Made by a program: the position numbers and the translations under genes. 64,000 bases of DNA from Methanobacteriales archaeon HGW-Methanobacteriales-1 (GTDB taxonomy: Archaea; Methanobacteriota; Methanobacteria; Methanobacteriales; Methanobacteriaceae), in NCBI GenBank assembly GCA_002839705.1, contig PGYO01000001.1:522311-586310 (forward strand), written 5' to 3'. Shown piece after piece: positions 18,910-27,799 of the stretch (its first letter is position 1; every line of letters starts with the position of its first letter). The notes beneath the pieces were generated by a model, which did no database searches, was not told the DNA's origin, and saw only the letters and a program-made list of their open reading frames with translations.

Positions 18910-20427
18910 TTATATTATCTTATCAAAATTCTGATTAAACATATTCAATGGATTCAAATTAATATAATTCTCATTTTCAAGGTGAGGTGTTTTAGCTGGA
19001 TCCATAATACCGGGGTAAATAAGTAATCCTTCAACTTTGAACCCTTTAAAAAGATAAGAATCTTTTAAATCTTCCATATAACTTAGAACTTTATATAATG
19101 ACTCTAATTTAGGTAGTGCACTCTTGCCTTTTTTCATAGTAAATTTAACATCACCAATTAATACTTTCTTTTGTTCAGGACTATCAATGATAACACTAAC
19201 ATCTGGTTTTATTTTAGTATCTTTATCATTAAGATGAAGGCCATTAATTAATCCACCATAATATTTTGAATGTTCTGAAGGATCCAAATGCATTTCCCAG
19301 ATAATTTTTGCTTTAGAATCATCTTTTTTTAGATTTAAAGCCATTTTTGCAGAAATTAAATTATAAGAACTAATTTTAACCTCATTAAATTCAACATTCT
19401 CCATTTCAAAACCTTTTGCTTTGAATGTTTCCCAGATTTTGGCCACAGACCATATCTCGTAAATAGAATAAAACTCACTCAAAGCCATATCAATGCCTTT
19501 TTCTATACGCAAAGCTGCTATTAAAGAAATATAGATTATGATATCTCGCATTATTTTAAATATTTTATAAATATCAAGATAAAATAGATTATTTTGAGCA
19601 ATTAACTTGGATCTAATTTCTCCATCATCTAAAACTTCATCAGAGTAAAAAGACCACAGATCATATTCATTAAGGAGAGAATTACTATTTTTAAATATTT
19701 CTTCTGTTTTATTTTTTAAGTACTTATTTTTTTTATCAAGCCTATCTTCAACCATTTTTGAAGCTTGCATCATAAAATAGGCACTTTGAAACATCATTTT
19801 ATTTAAAATAGTTTCATGAGTATGTTGTTTTTTAGTGTAGTGTTTGTAGGGCGTGGGATTGATTAATGATTTTAAAATAAGCTGTGAACCACTGTAATCG
19901 GTATTTATTTGAACTTCTTTATGCAATGGGCCGTTATTATATACGCTGAATAATGATTTTTCAAGTAATTTTTGATTATAATTTAGAAGACTAACTAAAA
20001 AATCGGTAGATTTAGGAAAATCATTTAAAATCTGATAAGAGAAACTATCAACTGATTTAATGTCTTTTTTAATATTTTTTATAATATAACTTAAAAACGA
20101 GCTGATATCTTTAAAAATATCATTACTAATAAAGTTATAAACCTCTTCAGGAGTTTTTTGTCTCTTAGAAAGTTTCCAAGGCACAATTTTAATCTTTCTT
20201 ATTATTTGATCGTCACGTTCTATTACTAAATCTCCGAATTTATCATATAATGGAGTATAAATGGTTTTTGAATTATCCCAAATTCCTAAGGATAATTTTT
20301 GCTGGTTTAAGAGCTTTTTAGCATTTAGGCCATTAATTTTTATTTTTTCCAAATCATCTAGATTATTAATGCGAGTTATACAACGATTAAGCTCTTTATC
20401 ACAGTCCCAATAATATTCAGATTCCAT
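18910..20427 (-). CDS. mcrC: McrC-like / DUF2357-type PD-(D/E)XK endonuclease subunit
   Basis: Protein of 505 residues translated from an ATG overlapping the end of the McrB-like gene by 11 bp. A long helical N-terminal half leads to YEIWSVAKIWE, typical of DUF2357/McrC-like proteins. The nuclease core follows: KIKPDVSVIID, then KVLIGDVKFTMKKGK (PD...D-x-K). In known systems McrC-type subunits bind the McrB motor ring and cleave DNA. The sequence is divergent from E. coli McrC, so the assignment rests on gene pairing plus catalytic motifs. A base-modification-dependent (type IV) or related restriction role is expected. Confidence 0.78.
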   Translation of the reverse strand: MESEYYWDCDKELNRCITRINNLDDLEKIKINGLNAKKLLNQQKLSLGIWDNSKTIYTPLYDKFGDLVIERDDQIIRKIKIVPWKLSKRQKTPEEVYNFISNDIFKDISSFLSYIIKNIKKDIKSVDSFSYQILNDFPKSTDFLVSLLNYNQKLLEKSLFSVYNNGPLHKEVQINTDYSGSQLILKSLINPTPYKHYTKKQHTHETILNKMMFQSAYFMMQASKMVEDRLDKKNKYLKNKTEEIFKNSNSLLNEYDLWSFYSDEVLDDGEIRSKLIAQNNLFYLDIYKIFKIMRDIIIYISLIAALRIEKGIDMALSEFYSIYEIWSVAKIWETFKAKGFEMENVEFNEVKISSYNLISAKMALNLKKDDSKAKIIWEMHLDPSEHSKYYGGLINGLHLNDKDTKIKPDVSVIIDSPEQKKVLIGDVKFTMKKGKSALPKLESLYKVLSYMEDLKDSYLFKGFKVEGLLIYPGIMDPAKTPHLENENYINLNPLNMFNQNFDKII

Positions 20428-22417
20428 TTATATCACTGGTACCAAAATTTAAGCTATTTAATTTAGATATGGAATTGTTTAGATCATGCCTTTCTAGAAT
20501 AGTTCTAATATTGGAGTAATTCAAATCATTTTCAAAGAAAGGAACAATTAATGAGGAAATAGCTAAATCCGCGAAATTTTCACTGTAATAAGATGTGAAT
20601 AACAAAGTATCTTTTAGAATACCAATTCCTAATGGCTTGATTTTATTTAGCTCCCCAAATACATCAATGATGATATCTGCTGTTTCGTAATCGCCTTTAT
20701 ATTCAAATGATTTAAGGAAGTCATCTCTTTTGGAAACTTTCAATTCTTCAATTAAATCATTTTTGGTGGTTATTTCAATAAAGGTAAATCTTCGCTTTAA
20801 GGCATCCCCTAATTTAAATAAAAAGGTCTTATCATAAACATTAAGAGTTCCAATAATTCTAAACTTATCTAAAAGGTTTCTTAGATTATCTATGTCCAAG
20901 TCTTCATCTGCTTCTTTCAAAAGAATTTGCCGTATATGTTCAGCATCATTTAGGCGGTGTTCTCTTTCTAAATAAGTGAAAAATATTCCTAATGCAGTAT
21001 CTATTTGTGTACGGTTGATTTCATCTAAAATTAAAACTTTCTCTGAAAGGAGTGCATCTAATAAAAATCTTTTTTCTTTAGAGTAAATTAGATTTCCATC
21101 TTTTACTTCAGGGACTATTCTACAGACTAAATCGTAGTAATCAGTTCCTGAGTGAACGGTGTATAGTGAATAGGCATTTTTACCTAGATATTCTTCGCTG
21201 ATGATTTTAGATAAAACTGTTTTTCCTGATCCTGGTGGGCCAAAGAAGATTAGGTTTTTTCCTCTTTGCAGTTCATTAAGGCCTATTTCTTTCTCTTGAC
21301 TGTAAGTTTGATTTAAAAATTCTAGAAAATCATTTTTAGGTTTTGGAGATATATTTACACCTTCAGAGAATATTTCATAAAACTGATCTTTTTGTTGTGG
21401 ATTTTTTTCTATAATAAATCTCATAAGTGCATTCCACATATCCTGAGGAAGCTTATAATGGGACTGTCCAAATTTCTTTTTTACTAAATTGCAGTCTTTA
21501 AGTTCAGGGTGATTAACTAGTTCTTCCCAGGTAACTGGATTTTCAAGTATAATTTTTTTTAGAATATTTACAATAGGTCCTTTAAATTCTGTATTTTTTT
21601 TATCATTATACGAATCATTTTGAGCCATGTAGATTTCAGATATGCTGCTTAAAGGCTGACTACAATAAAATAGAATAATATCTCCTTTTTTCAGGTTTTC
21701 AGGACTACTCCATATTTTTTTCTCATAATTTGTGAAATTTGGATATTTATCTATATTTACTGCAAAAATCCATTTTTGGATTGTAGATTCATTTTTAATT
21801 TTGTAAACTTCTTTTTTTCCTTCATCTTCAGCAGCAATTGTATGTAAAAATAAATCAACATCGGTAAAAGTTAAATTAAGTTCTGGCTTAAGATTTTTTA
21901 ATTTATTTATTAATTCTAAGACATTTTTATAGACATCGCCCCTTGTATCTCCTTTATGCGAGAAATCCCAACCAAGAACTTTAAAACCATCTTCAGTTTT
22001 TCCATTCCATAAACAATACTTTTCAGGATTGAAATCCATTAAAAAAGCAGTTACCATTGCTTTTCCCATTCCATTTAAGTGTATTTCTCCATCTAAAACA
22101 CTATTTAATCTTTCTTTTATTGGTATTGTTTCATTTAGAAGGTAAAGAATTGTTTGACGAAATTTATCAATATTTTCAATTGGCCTAAATTTATTTATAT
22201 GAATGAGACTTTGCTTTTCACCAGTCCCACTATTAAAATAATCTAAATATCTATTTTTCAATTCTTCGTCAGACATATTTTCAATCATTTCAGGCTGAAT
22301 CCACTCATGGTTCTTTTTTATAGCATTTAATCTCTTAGGAAGCCATTCTGTCCTCATTTGAGAGGAACTTTCAAACCATTCTAGCAATTTTCCAATTTTT
22401 TCATCTGATAAATGCAT
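20417..22417 (-). CDS. mcrB: McrB-like AAA+ NTPase with an EVE-like DNA-reader domain
   Basis: Protein of about 666 residues. Counting from an upstream in-frame GTG at 22426, an N-terminal helical region (1-210) is followed by an EVE-like module (about 217-330: KWIFAVNIDKYPNF, then GDIILFYCSQP), a fold that binds modified bases. The AAA+ motor has Walker A GPPGSGKT (396-403), Walker B VLILDEINR and the arginine-finger segment LGDALKRRFTF. The McrB signature MNTADRS is replaced by LNVYDKTF, so nucleotide choice (GTP versus ATP) may differ. The partner nuclease is encoded immediately downstream with overlap. Recognition of modified foreign DNA is inferred from domains. The ATG at 22417 was preferred to the GTG at 22426, which lies within the purine-rich leader. 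Confidence 0.82.
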   Translation of the reverse strand: MHLSDEKIGKLLEWFESSSQMRTEWLPKRLNAIKKNHEWIQPEMIENMSDEELKNRYLDYFNSGTGEKQSLIHINKFRPIENIDKFRQTILYLLNETIPIKERLNSVLDGEIHLNGMGKAMVTAFLMDFNPEKYCLWNGKTEDGFKVLGWDFSHKGDTRGDVYKNVLELINKLKNLKPELNLTFTDVDLFLHTIAAEDEGKKEVYKIKNESTIQKWIFAVNIDKYPNFTNYEKKIWSSPENLKKGDIILFYCSQPLSSISEIYMAQNDSYNDKKNTEFKGPIVNILKKIILENPVTWEELVNHPELKDCNLVKKKFGQSHYKLPQDMWNALMRFIIEKNPQQKDQFYEIFSEGVNISPKPKNDFLEFLNQTYSQEKEIGLNELQRGKNLIFFGPPGSGKTVLSKIISEEYLGKNAYSLYTVHSGTDYYDLVCRIVPEVKDGNLIYSKEKRFLLDALLSEKVLILDEINRTQIDTALGIFFTYLEREHRLNDAEHIRQILLKEADEDLDIDNLRNLLDKFRIIGTLNVYDKTFLFKLGDALKRRFTFIEITTKNDLIEELKVSKRDDFLKSFEYKGDYETADIIIDVFGELNKIKPLGIGILKDTLLFTSYYSENFADLAISSLIVPFFENDLNYSNIRTILERHDLNNSISKLNSLNFGTSDINGI

Positions 22418-22487
22418 TATAACCACATCCAGTATTAAGAACCACCAATAGATAAATATTAAAAAAAGTTTTTCATATTTAAATAAC

Positions 22488-22729
22488 TATTTAGGCTTAT
22501 TTTTCTTTACTTTCTTGAATTGGGACTTTTTAGAAAAATTATATTCATCAATATTGTAAATTTCCCTTGATTGAGCTTCTTTAGACTCAATGGTTATTAT
22601 TTTTCCAAGATGCCATCATTTAGCTCAATCTGAACAATCTTGTGTTTGGGAGTAACATATTCAATTACTACCTCTGAACCATCTTCTTTTTTATATTGAA
22701 TTTACGCCCACTCTGAAATGAGCGTCCAT
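22488..22729 (-). pseudogene. small operon gene broken by two single-base frameshifts
   Basis: From ATG 22729 the reading is MDAHFRVGVN and then stops. One base shift restores YKKEDGSEVVIEYVTPKHKI...ELNDGILEK. A second single-base shift at a run of five A residues restores IITIESKEAQSREIYNIDEY and a lysine-rich tail to a stop at 22488. Repaired, this would encode about 80 residues, starting 12 bp after the DUF1802 gene. It could be true decay or sequencing error in homopolymers. The family was not recognised. Confidence 0.6.
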
Positions 22730-22741
22730 AATTTCTACTCA

Positions 22742-23269
22742 CTATTTTTTTTCAATTTCAGTAAGAATTTTTGAAAATTGAGCATCATTAAGAACTGGTT
22801 TACCATTTAAACGAATTTCTTCACTTACATTAGCATAAAGCAGGCCTTTAGTCCTATCAACCATAACAGGTTTTTCCAGTTCATAAACTCTTAAGACCCA
22901 CACATAGGCCTTACTGGACCCTAAATATGCTTTAACATGTTCATTAGTCCAGATGTGGAATTTATTTAAAGTCCCTATTCTAGAAGATGGTTTTTCAATT
23001 ACTTTTTCCACAGTAGCGAAATATTTCACTTCTTTTTTATCACTATCTTCTTTAGGCAGTGCATTCTTTTTGGCAAATGATCGATCTTCTTTCTTAAAGC
23101 TGTCTAAAAAGTCATCTTTGTTGGCATAGCTGGTAGTGGGATATAAAAGAAACTTTTCCACGGAAGTATTGTATTTCCTTATCAAAATAGTCTGTTTACC
23201 TTGGCCTAAGGCCTCTAAAGTGGCATTCCATTCATTCAGGCATTTAGTTATAGTTTCCATTAGAATCAT
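22742..23269 (-). CDS. DUF1802 family protein
   Basis: Protein of 175 residues. LNEWNATLEALGQGKQTILIRKY, then KFLLYPTTSY, and a later block HIWTNEHVKAYLG...VWVLRVYELEKP match the DUF1802 family. I recall that family as a PUA/ASCH-like beta-barrel group of unknown function in archaea and bacteria. Its ATG overlaps the stop of the DUF365 gene (ATGA), which implies translational coupling; an in-frame ATG three codons later (23260) has better ribosome-binding spacing and may be the real start. Together with DUF365, it could read nucleic-acid modifications for the neighbouring restriction genes, but that is inference. Confidence 0.72.
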   Translation of the reverse strand: MILMETITKCLNEWNATLEALGQGKQTILIRKYNTSVEKFLLYPTTSYANKDDFLDSFKKEDRSFAKKNALPKEDSDKKEVKYFATVEKVIEKPSSRIGTLNKFHIWTNEHVKAYLGSSKAYVWVLRVYELEKPVMVDRTKGLLYANVSEEIRLNGKPVLNDAQFSKILTEIEKK

Positions 23270-23679
23270 CCCTTATTTTTCTCAATCATCTTGAATTCGT
23301 CTTCATAGATGTACTTTCCAGATATGGCAATGAATCGTTTAGGAACCACCTTTTTATTGAACATCTGGAAGTTTTCAAACTCAATAACATTCATTTCAGC
23401 CCTTCCTTTAGAATATTCCTTAAATTCTTCTGTAGTTAGCATCAATTGATTTTCATATTCTTTTAAAATATCAGATGGCTTCATTTTAACTACTTGGATT
23501 ACATCAGCCCATCCAGTATAGGCTTTAGCCCCGTGGGATTCATATATTATGAATTTATCTCCTTCAGAGACTCTTCCCAGATGTGATTTTCCTACAAAAA
23601 CAGTTTTTCCCTTTTTATATATCCTTTCTGCATATTCGGTTGGTATGGGATGAGTTACCCCTTTAATTTCTTTATCCAT
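23266..23679 (-). CDS. DUF365 family protein (PUA/ASCH-like)
   Basis: Protein of 137 residues beginning KEIKGVTHPIPTEYAERIYKKGKTVFVGKS, with GDKFIIYESHGAKAYTGWADV and a closing PKRFIAISGKYIYEDEF. This matches the archaeal DUF365 family. The layout, a small beta-barrel with a charged pocket-like motif, resembles PUA/ASCH/EVE domains that bind RNA or modified DNA bases. It lies 21 bp downstream of the SNF2-type helicase gene and overlaps DUF1802 by four bases, so it belongs to the operon. The role is unknown. Confidence 0.75.
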   Translation of the reverse strand: MDKEIKGVTHPIPTEYAERIYKKGKTVFVGKSHLGRVSEGDKFIIYESHGAKAYTGWADVIQVVKMKPSDILKEYENQLMLTTEEFKEYSKGRAEMNVIEFENFQMFNKKVVPKRFIAISGKYIYEDEFKMIEKNKG

Positions 23680-23700
23680 TTTTTCACCTTTTTATGATTA

Positions 23701-26700
23701 TTATGGAATTAACAACTCAATAGCTTTTTTAAGATCCCTCTCTAAAGGTAAATATAATTCTGGATCATTTCCGTAATGATATGAAATCCATCTAACCGTA
23801 CTTTCATCAACTTCCCTATAGAAATAACAGGCTTCTTCACCTGTTTTAGGACTTTCAATTATTTTAAAGAAAGGAACAATCTGTAAAGGTTTTAAAGTCT
23901 CTTTATTTATTAAATATAGGCTTCCCTTTTGCAAAGAATTATCAGTACTTAGTTTCATGGTTATGAAAGGAGTACGAGTACCAGTTATTTTCATTACATC
24001 GTATTGATACTTATCTTCTAATCTGGAGCCTTCATTAGGTATTATAAGGATATTATCAGTATATTTATCGGAAATTGTTCGCCAGGTTTTATATAATTGT
24101 TTTTCTAGATATTGAAGATGTTCTTTTTCCATTTTCTCAGAAGAATCTCCACCATGGCCTTTATGGCGGTTACGGAAATCTTTAACATCATAAAGTAAGT
24201 TATATATTTGTTTATTGGTTATTAGATCAATAAATTCTCTATTTTGTCCAGTAACGTCTAAAAACTTCTCAAATAATAATCTATGATTTTTGGAACCGCT
24301 ACTAGCTAGGAATCTTATTTTTTTAGCTATTCTACCACCAAAAGTATACCATTTTCCAAAAGTAGTTTGTGTTATCCATTCCACACGATCTACTAAAATA
24401 TTTGGATCTTCAAGAATATTTCGATCATTCTTAATGGCTTCAGCAGTTATACTTGTTATTATTGTACCATGGAACTCACATAATGATTCAAAATAATTAA
24501 AAAGGATTTTAACTTGTTTTGAAGGATCTCTTTCAGCATAATATTTCCATAAAATGGATGATAATGGATAAGGTAAGGTTTCTAACCAATCAACAAATGT
24601 TGAACTCATAAGTTCTTCTTTGATTTCGGAATTAGTCTCTTCTTTTGGTTTTTCAGGAACTACTAATTTTGGTTTAGCGGATTTTGCTGCTTCATCAAGA
24701 CCTGAAGGGTCAATTACTACTTTATAATCATCAAAATGAATAGTTTTAGCCACTTCACTGAGATTATTATAAGGGTCTAAAATTTTAATTAATTCAGGAT
24801 TATCTAGGGCATTTTTAACAACATAAAGATAGAAGTTATCTGGATTTTCAGAGGCCACTCTCCATTCATTAGAAGATATTTGTATTTTACCCTCTGTTTT
24901 AAATGATTTAGCTTCAATCATTCTTTCTTCATGATCAGATTTAGTTAAAATATCATATCCTCTGAATTCTTCTTTATCCAGTGAATTATAAATGGTTGAT
25001 CTGCCCCAATCATTCTCTTTTTTAATTATGTAATCCACACCAGCTTTTTCCACTTCTTTTTTAATTTCTTCTATATTCAGGTCTGAAGCTCCTGCAGATC
25101 CTCTTTCTGGTTTTATAACTACCCCACAACTCAAAGGACCACATAATTCCCATTTAACATTACGAGAAGATTCTAATTCAGAAATTATCTGCTGATGTTT
25201 AGCTCTAAGTGATTTAACATTATCTTCATGCCCTGGAATCAAGAATCGTTGACCTTTATCTTCTGCTTTACGAATATTACGTTCTTCAATAGCGATTTTA
25301 CATTCAAAATCAGCATTTAATCTTTTAAGATCTAATTCTAAATCCTTTTCATGTTTATGTTGAGCAAAATCATTTAAATTCTGAACTTGAGAACTTATTT
25401 CATTTGTTAATTCACTTGTGTCCACAGAATCTATAAAGTCCATTACTTTTTGGGATACGTAATTTCCTTCTAAGGTATTGTAATCCCATATTTGTAAAGG
25501 ATCAATGACCTTAGATTTTTTCCCTGTTTTAAAAATAAGAATGGGCTCAGCATATACTTCTTGACCTAATGCATCAAAGAATCTAATAATATATGGTAAA
25601 AGCAGACCATTTTCATCTCCTTCTAAGATACTTATCCCCTGGAAGTTCATAGATTTCTCTAAGGCCATGTTCAAGGCTGGATTTCCGAGGGCAACATATT
25701 CATATTTCCTTTGAGCTTCCTTGTCAAAGGTACCTTGGAAATCATATATTTTATTTCGGTAATGAGAAATATTTTTAGCACATTTTGGTTTATCAACGTC
25801 TTCAGCAGGATTTAAATATAAAATATAAGTATTTTTACCAATTGGATCATAAGATCCGTTTTCTCTATTAGATAAATAACTTAATAGGAATCTTTCCACA
25901 TCAAACTTAACGACTCCGCTTTCTATGCTCCTAGTAGCTCTTAAAACTTCTGTTAAGTCAAAACGATTTTTAATCATGTAATGTTCAATATTATCAATCA
26001 ATTGTAATTTTTCTTCAATTAAACCTTGCACTCTGTCAGATGCATCAGTATCGCCTACTGTACGAGCTATTTTAAAGATTTCCATCATTTCTTTTTCAGA
26101 AATTAGTGAACCAATAACATCTACGGTTCGATCACCAAAAGCTAATCTTATTTCTTCTAATTTTTCCACTAACTTCTCTAAAACATGATTATCAATGGCA
26201 AATCCAGTTTTATAATTATAAATAAAAACAGGTTTTTCCTGACCATACCTGTAGGCCCGTCCAATCCTTTGTTCTAAACGATTAGGATTCCAAGGCAGCT
26301 CATAATTAACTACAATATTAGCAAATTGGAGGTTAAGACCCTCACTAATAGCATCAGTACCAATTAAAATATTAGCAAAGTTTTCAAAGTTGTCTCTTTG
26401 AAGTTCCCGCTCTTTAATATCCATACTACCGTGGATTTCTACTACACTAAAACCTTCTTCTCCCAATATTCTTTTAAGATTAAACAATGTAGGTTTAAAT
26501 TCAGTGAAGAGGATAATTTTATCTTCGGGTCTAGTTCTTCTAAGTTCGTTTAATCCTTCTATTAGTTTCAGGCTTTTACTATCTTCATTAGTATCAACTA
26601 AATTCTGACCCATGGATATAAGTTCTTCAAGTTCTTCAAGTTCTTCTTTTAATTCATCACCAATAGATGCAGTTGACCCAATGATAATGTCGTCATCTTC

Positions 26701-27783
26701 TTCCCTTGTTTTTGCATCTAAATCTTCTGGATGTTCAAAATAAGTACTCTCATCCTTAGTTTCTAGGAAAGGTTCCCATAATCTATTTTTTCTATTTTTT
26801 AAAGCTTGTAAACCTGCATAAATGGAAGAAGAAACCATTCTATGTAAAATATATAGAGCTAAAACAGCACTGGTTTTATTTCGTTCTTCAGCTTTACGGT
26901 AGTATTTGTTTACATAAGCACCCATAGCATCATAGAACTCTTCCTCTTCTTGAGTAAAATCAATATCAATAGTATATGGCTCTTCCCGGTGAGGGAATAT
27001 ATTCTGTCCTTTAAAATTAGTTATTTCATTTTTCATTCGCCGGATCATGATAGGATCTAGATAACGAATAAGTTCATAACGATCTTCAGTTAATTGTAAA
27101 TTTTGATCGAGAAGTCCTAAAAGGTTTAAAAAGTTATCTAACTTACCATCGTGAGGAGTAGCAGTTGCAAGAATTAAATGACTTGAATTTTCACTTAAAA
27201 CTTCACCTAAAGCAAATCTTAGGTTCCCATACTTTAATTTGTGAGCTTCATCAATAATTACTAAATCCCAGTGGGTATCTTTTAATAATTCTAATTTATC
27301 AGGATTTTTAGCATAATCCATAGAGGTTATACCTTTATTCACGTGTTTAAATGGATTATCTAATCCCACTTTACCCCTAATAATTTCAAAGTTTTCCCCA
27401 AATTTATATAATAATTCTTCTTGCCATTGGATCTGTAAACCAGCGGGACAAACAATTAACACTTTTTTGATTCGAGAAGACAATAGGAGCTCTTTTAGTA
27501 CCATACCAATCATAATGGTTTTTCCTAACCCTACATCATCTGCAAGAAGTACTCGTATTCTTCCATCAGTATCTCCATGAGGCCTAAGCATATTCATCAT
27601 TTTGACAAAACTTTCTATCTGATGAGGCAGAGGATCAATTCTACCGGTAGCCACACAAGATAAAGGATCAAAAAGATGTTTTAGGTGGATACGATAAGCA
27701 TCCACAGCTAGTTTAAGCTTAAGAGAAGGTTCAATTTGGTCATTTTCAAGTCGGGATTTTATTTCTTCTAAGGTTAGGACCAT
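23701..27783 (-). CDS. SNF2/RapA-type helicase with DUF3883 and C-terminal HEPN-like motif
   Basis: Protein of 1360 residues. The N-terminal superfamily 2 motor has ADDVGLGKT (81-89), DEAH (178-181), ATATPHDG, and C-terminal helicase motifs GTDAISEGLNLQ and RIGRAYRYGQ. A middle region with coiled-coil propensity is followed by DUF3883 (about 905-1000: GYDILTK, then MIEAKSF, then ISSNEWRVA), a domain common in restriction proteins. The last part contains FRNRHKGHGG (RNRHKGH at 1204-1210), matching the R-x(4-6)-H motif of HEPN RNases. Such helicases accompany DUF1156 methylases and DUF499 ATPases in predicted defence loci, probably as DNA translocases. It follows the methylase gene by 16 bp. 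Nuclease activity of either extra domain is unproven. Confidence 0.88.
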   Translation of the reverse strand: MVLTLEEIKSRLENDQIEPSLKLKLAVDAYRIHLKHLFDPLSCVATGRIDPLPHQIESFVKMMNMLRPHGDTDGRIRVLLADDVGLGKTIMIGMVLKELLLSSRIKKVLIVCPAGLQIQWQEELLYKFGENFEIIRGKVGLDNPFKHVNKGITSMDYAKNPDKLELLKDTHWDLVIIDEAHKLKYGNLRFALGEVLSENSSHLILATATPHDGKLDNFLNLLGLLDQNLQLTEDRYELIRYLDPIMIRRMKNEITNFKGQNIFPHREEPYTIDIDFTQEEEEFYDAMGAYVNKYYRKAEERNKTSAVLALYILHRMVSSSIYAGLQALKNRKNRLWEPFLETKDESTYFEHPEDLDAKTREEDDDIIIGSTASIGDELKEELEELEELISMGQNLVDTNEDSKSLKLIEGLNELRRTRPEDKIILFTEFKPTLFNLKRILGEEGFSVVEIHGSMDIKERELQRDNFENFANILIGTDAISEGLNLQFANIVVNYELPWNPNRLEQRIGRAYRYGQEKPVFIYNYKTGFAIDNHVLEKLVEKLEEIRLAFGDRTVDVIGSLISEKEMMEIFKIARTVGDTDASDRVQGLIEEKLQLIDNIEHYMIKNRFDLTEVLRATRSIESGVVKFDVERFLLSYLSNRENGSYDPIGKNTYILYLNPAEDVDKPKCAKNISHYRNKIYDFQGTFDKEAQRKYEYVALGNPALNMALEKSMNFQGISILEGDENGLLLPYIIRFFDALGQEVYAEPILIFKTGKKSKVIDPLQIWDYNTLEGNYVSQKVMDFIDSVDTSELTNEISSQVQNLNDFAQHKHEKDLELDLKRLNADFECKIAIEERNIRKAEDKGQRFLIPGHEDNVKSLRAKHQQIISELESSRNVKWELCGPLSCGVVIKPERGSAGASDLNIEEIKKEVEKAGVDYIIKKENDWGRSTIYNSLDKEEFRGYDILTKSDHEERMIEAKSFKTEGKIQISSNEWRVASENPDNFYLYVVKNALDNPELIKILDPYNNLSEVAKTIHFDDYKVVIDPSGLDEAAKSAKPKLVVPEKPKEETNSEIKEELMSSTFVDWLETLPYPLSSILWKYYAERDPSKQVKILFNYFESLCEFHGTIITSITAEAIKNDRNILEDPNILVDRVEWITQTTFGKWYTFGGRIAKKIRFLASSGSKNHRLLFEKFLDVTGQNREFIDLITNKQIYNLLYDVKDFRNRHKGHGGDSSEKMEKEHLQYLEKQLYKTWRTISDKYTDNILIIPNEGSRLEDKYQYDVMKITGTRTPFITMKLSTDNSLQKGSLYLINKETLKPLQIVPFFKIIESPKTGEEACYFYREVDESTVRWISYHYGNDPELYLPLERDLKKAIELLIP

Positions 27784-27799
27784 TTTAATTCGCTCCTAT

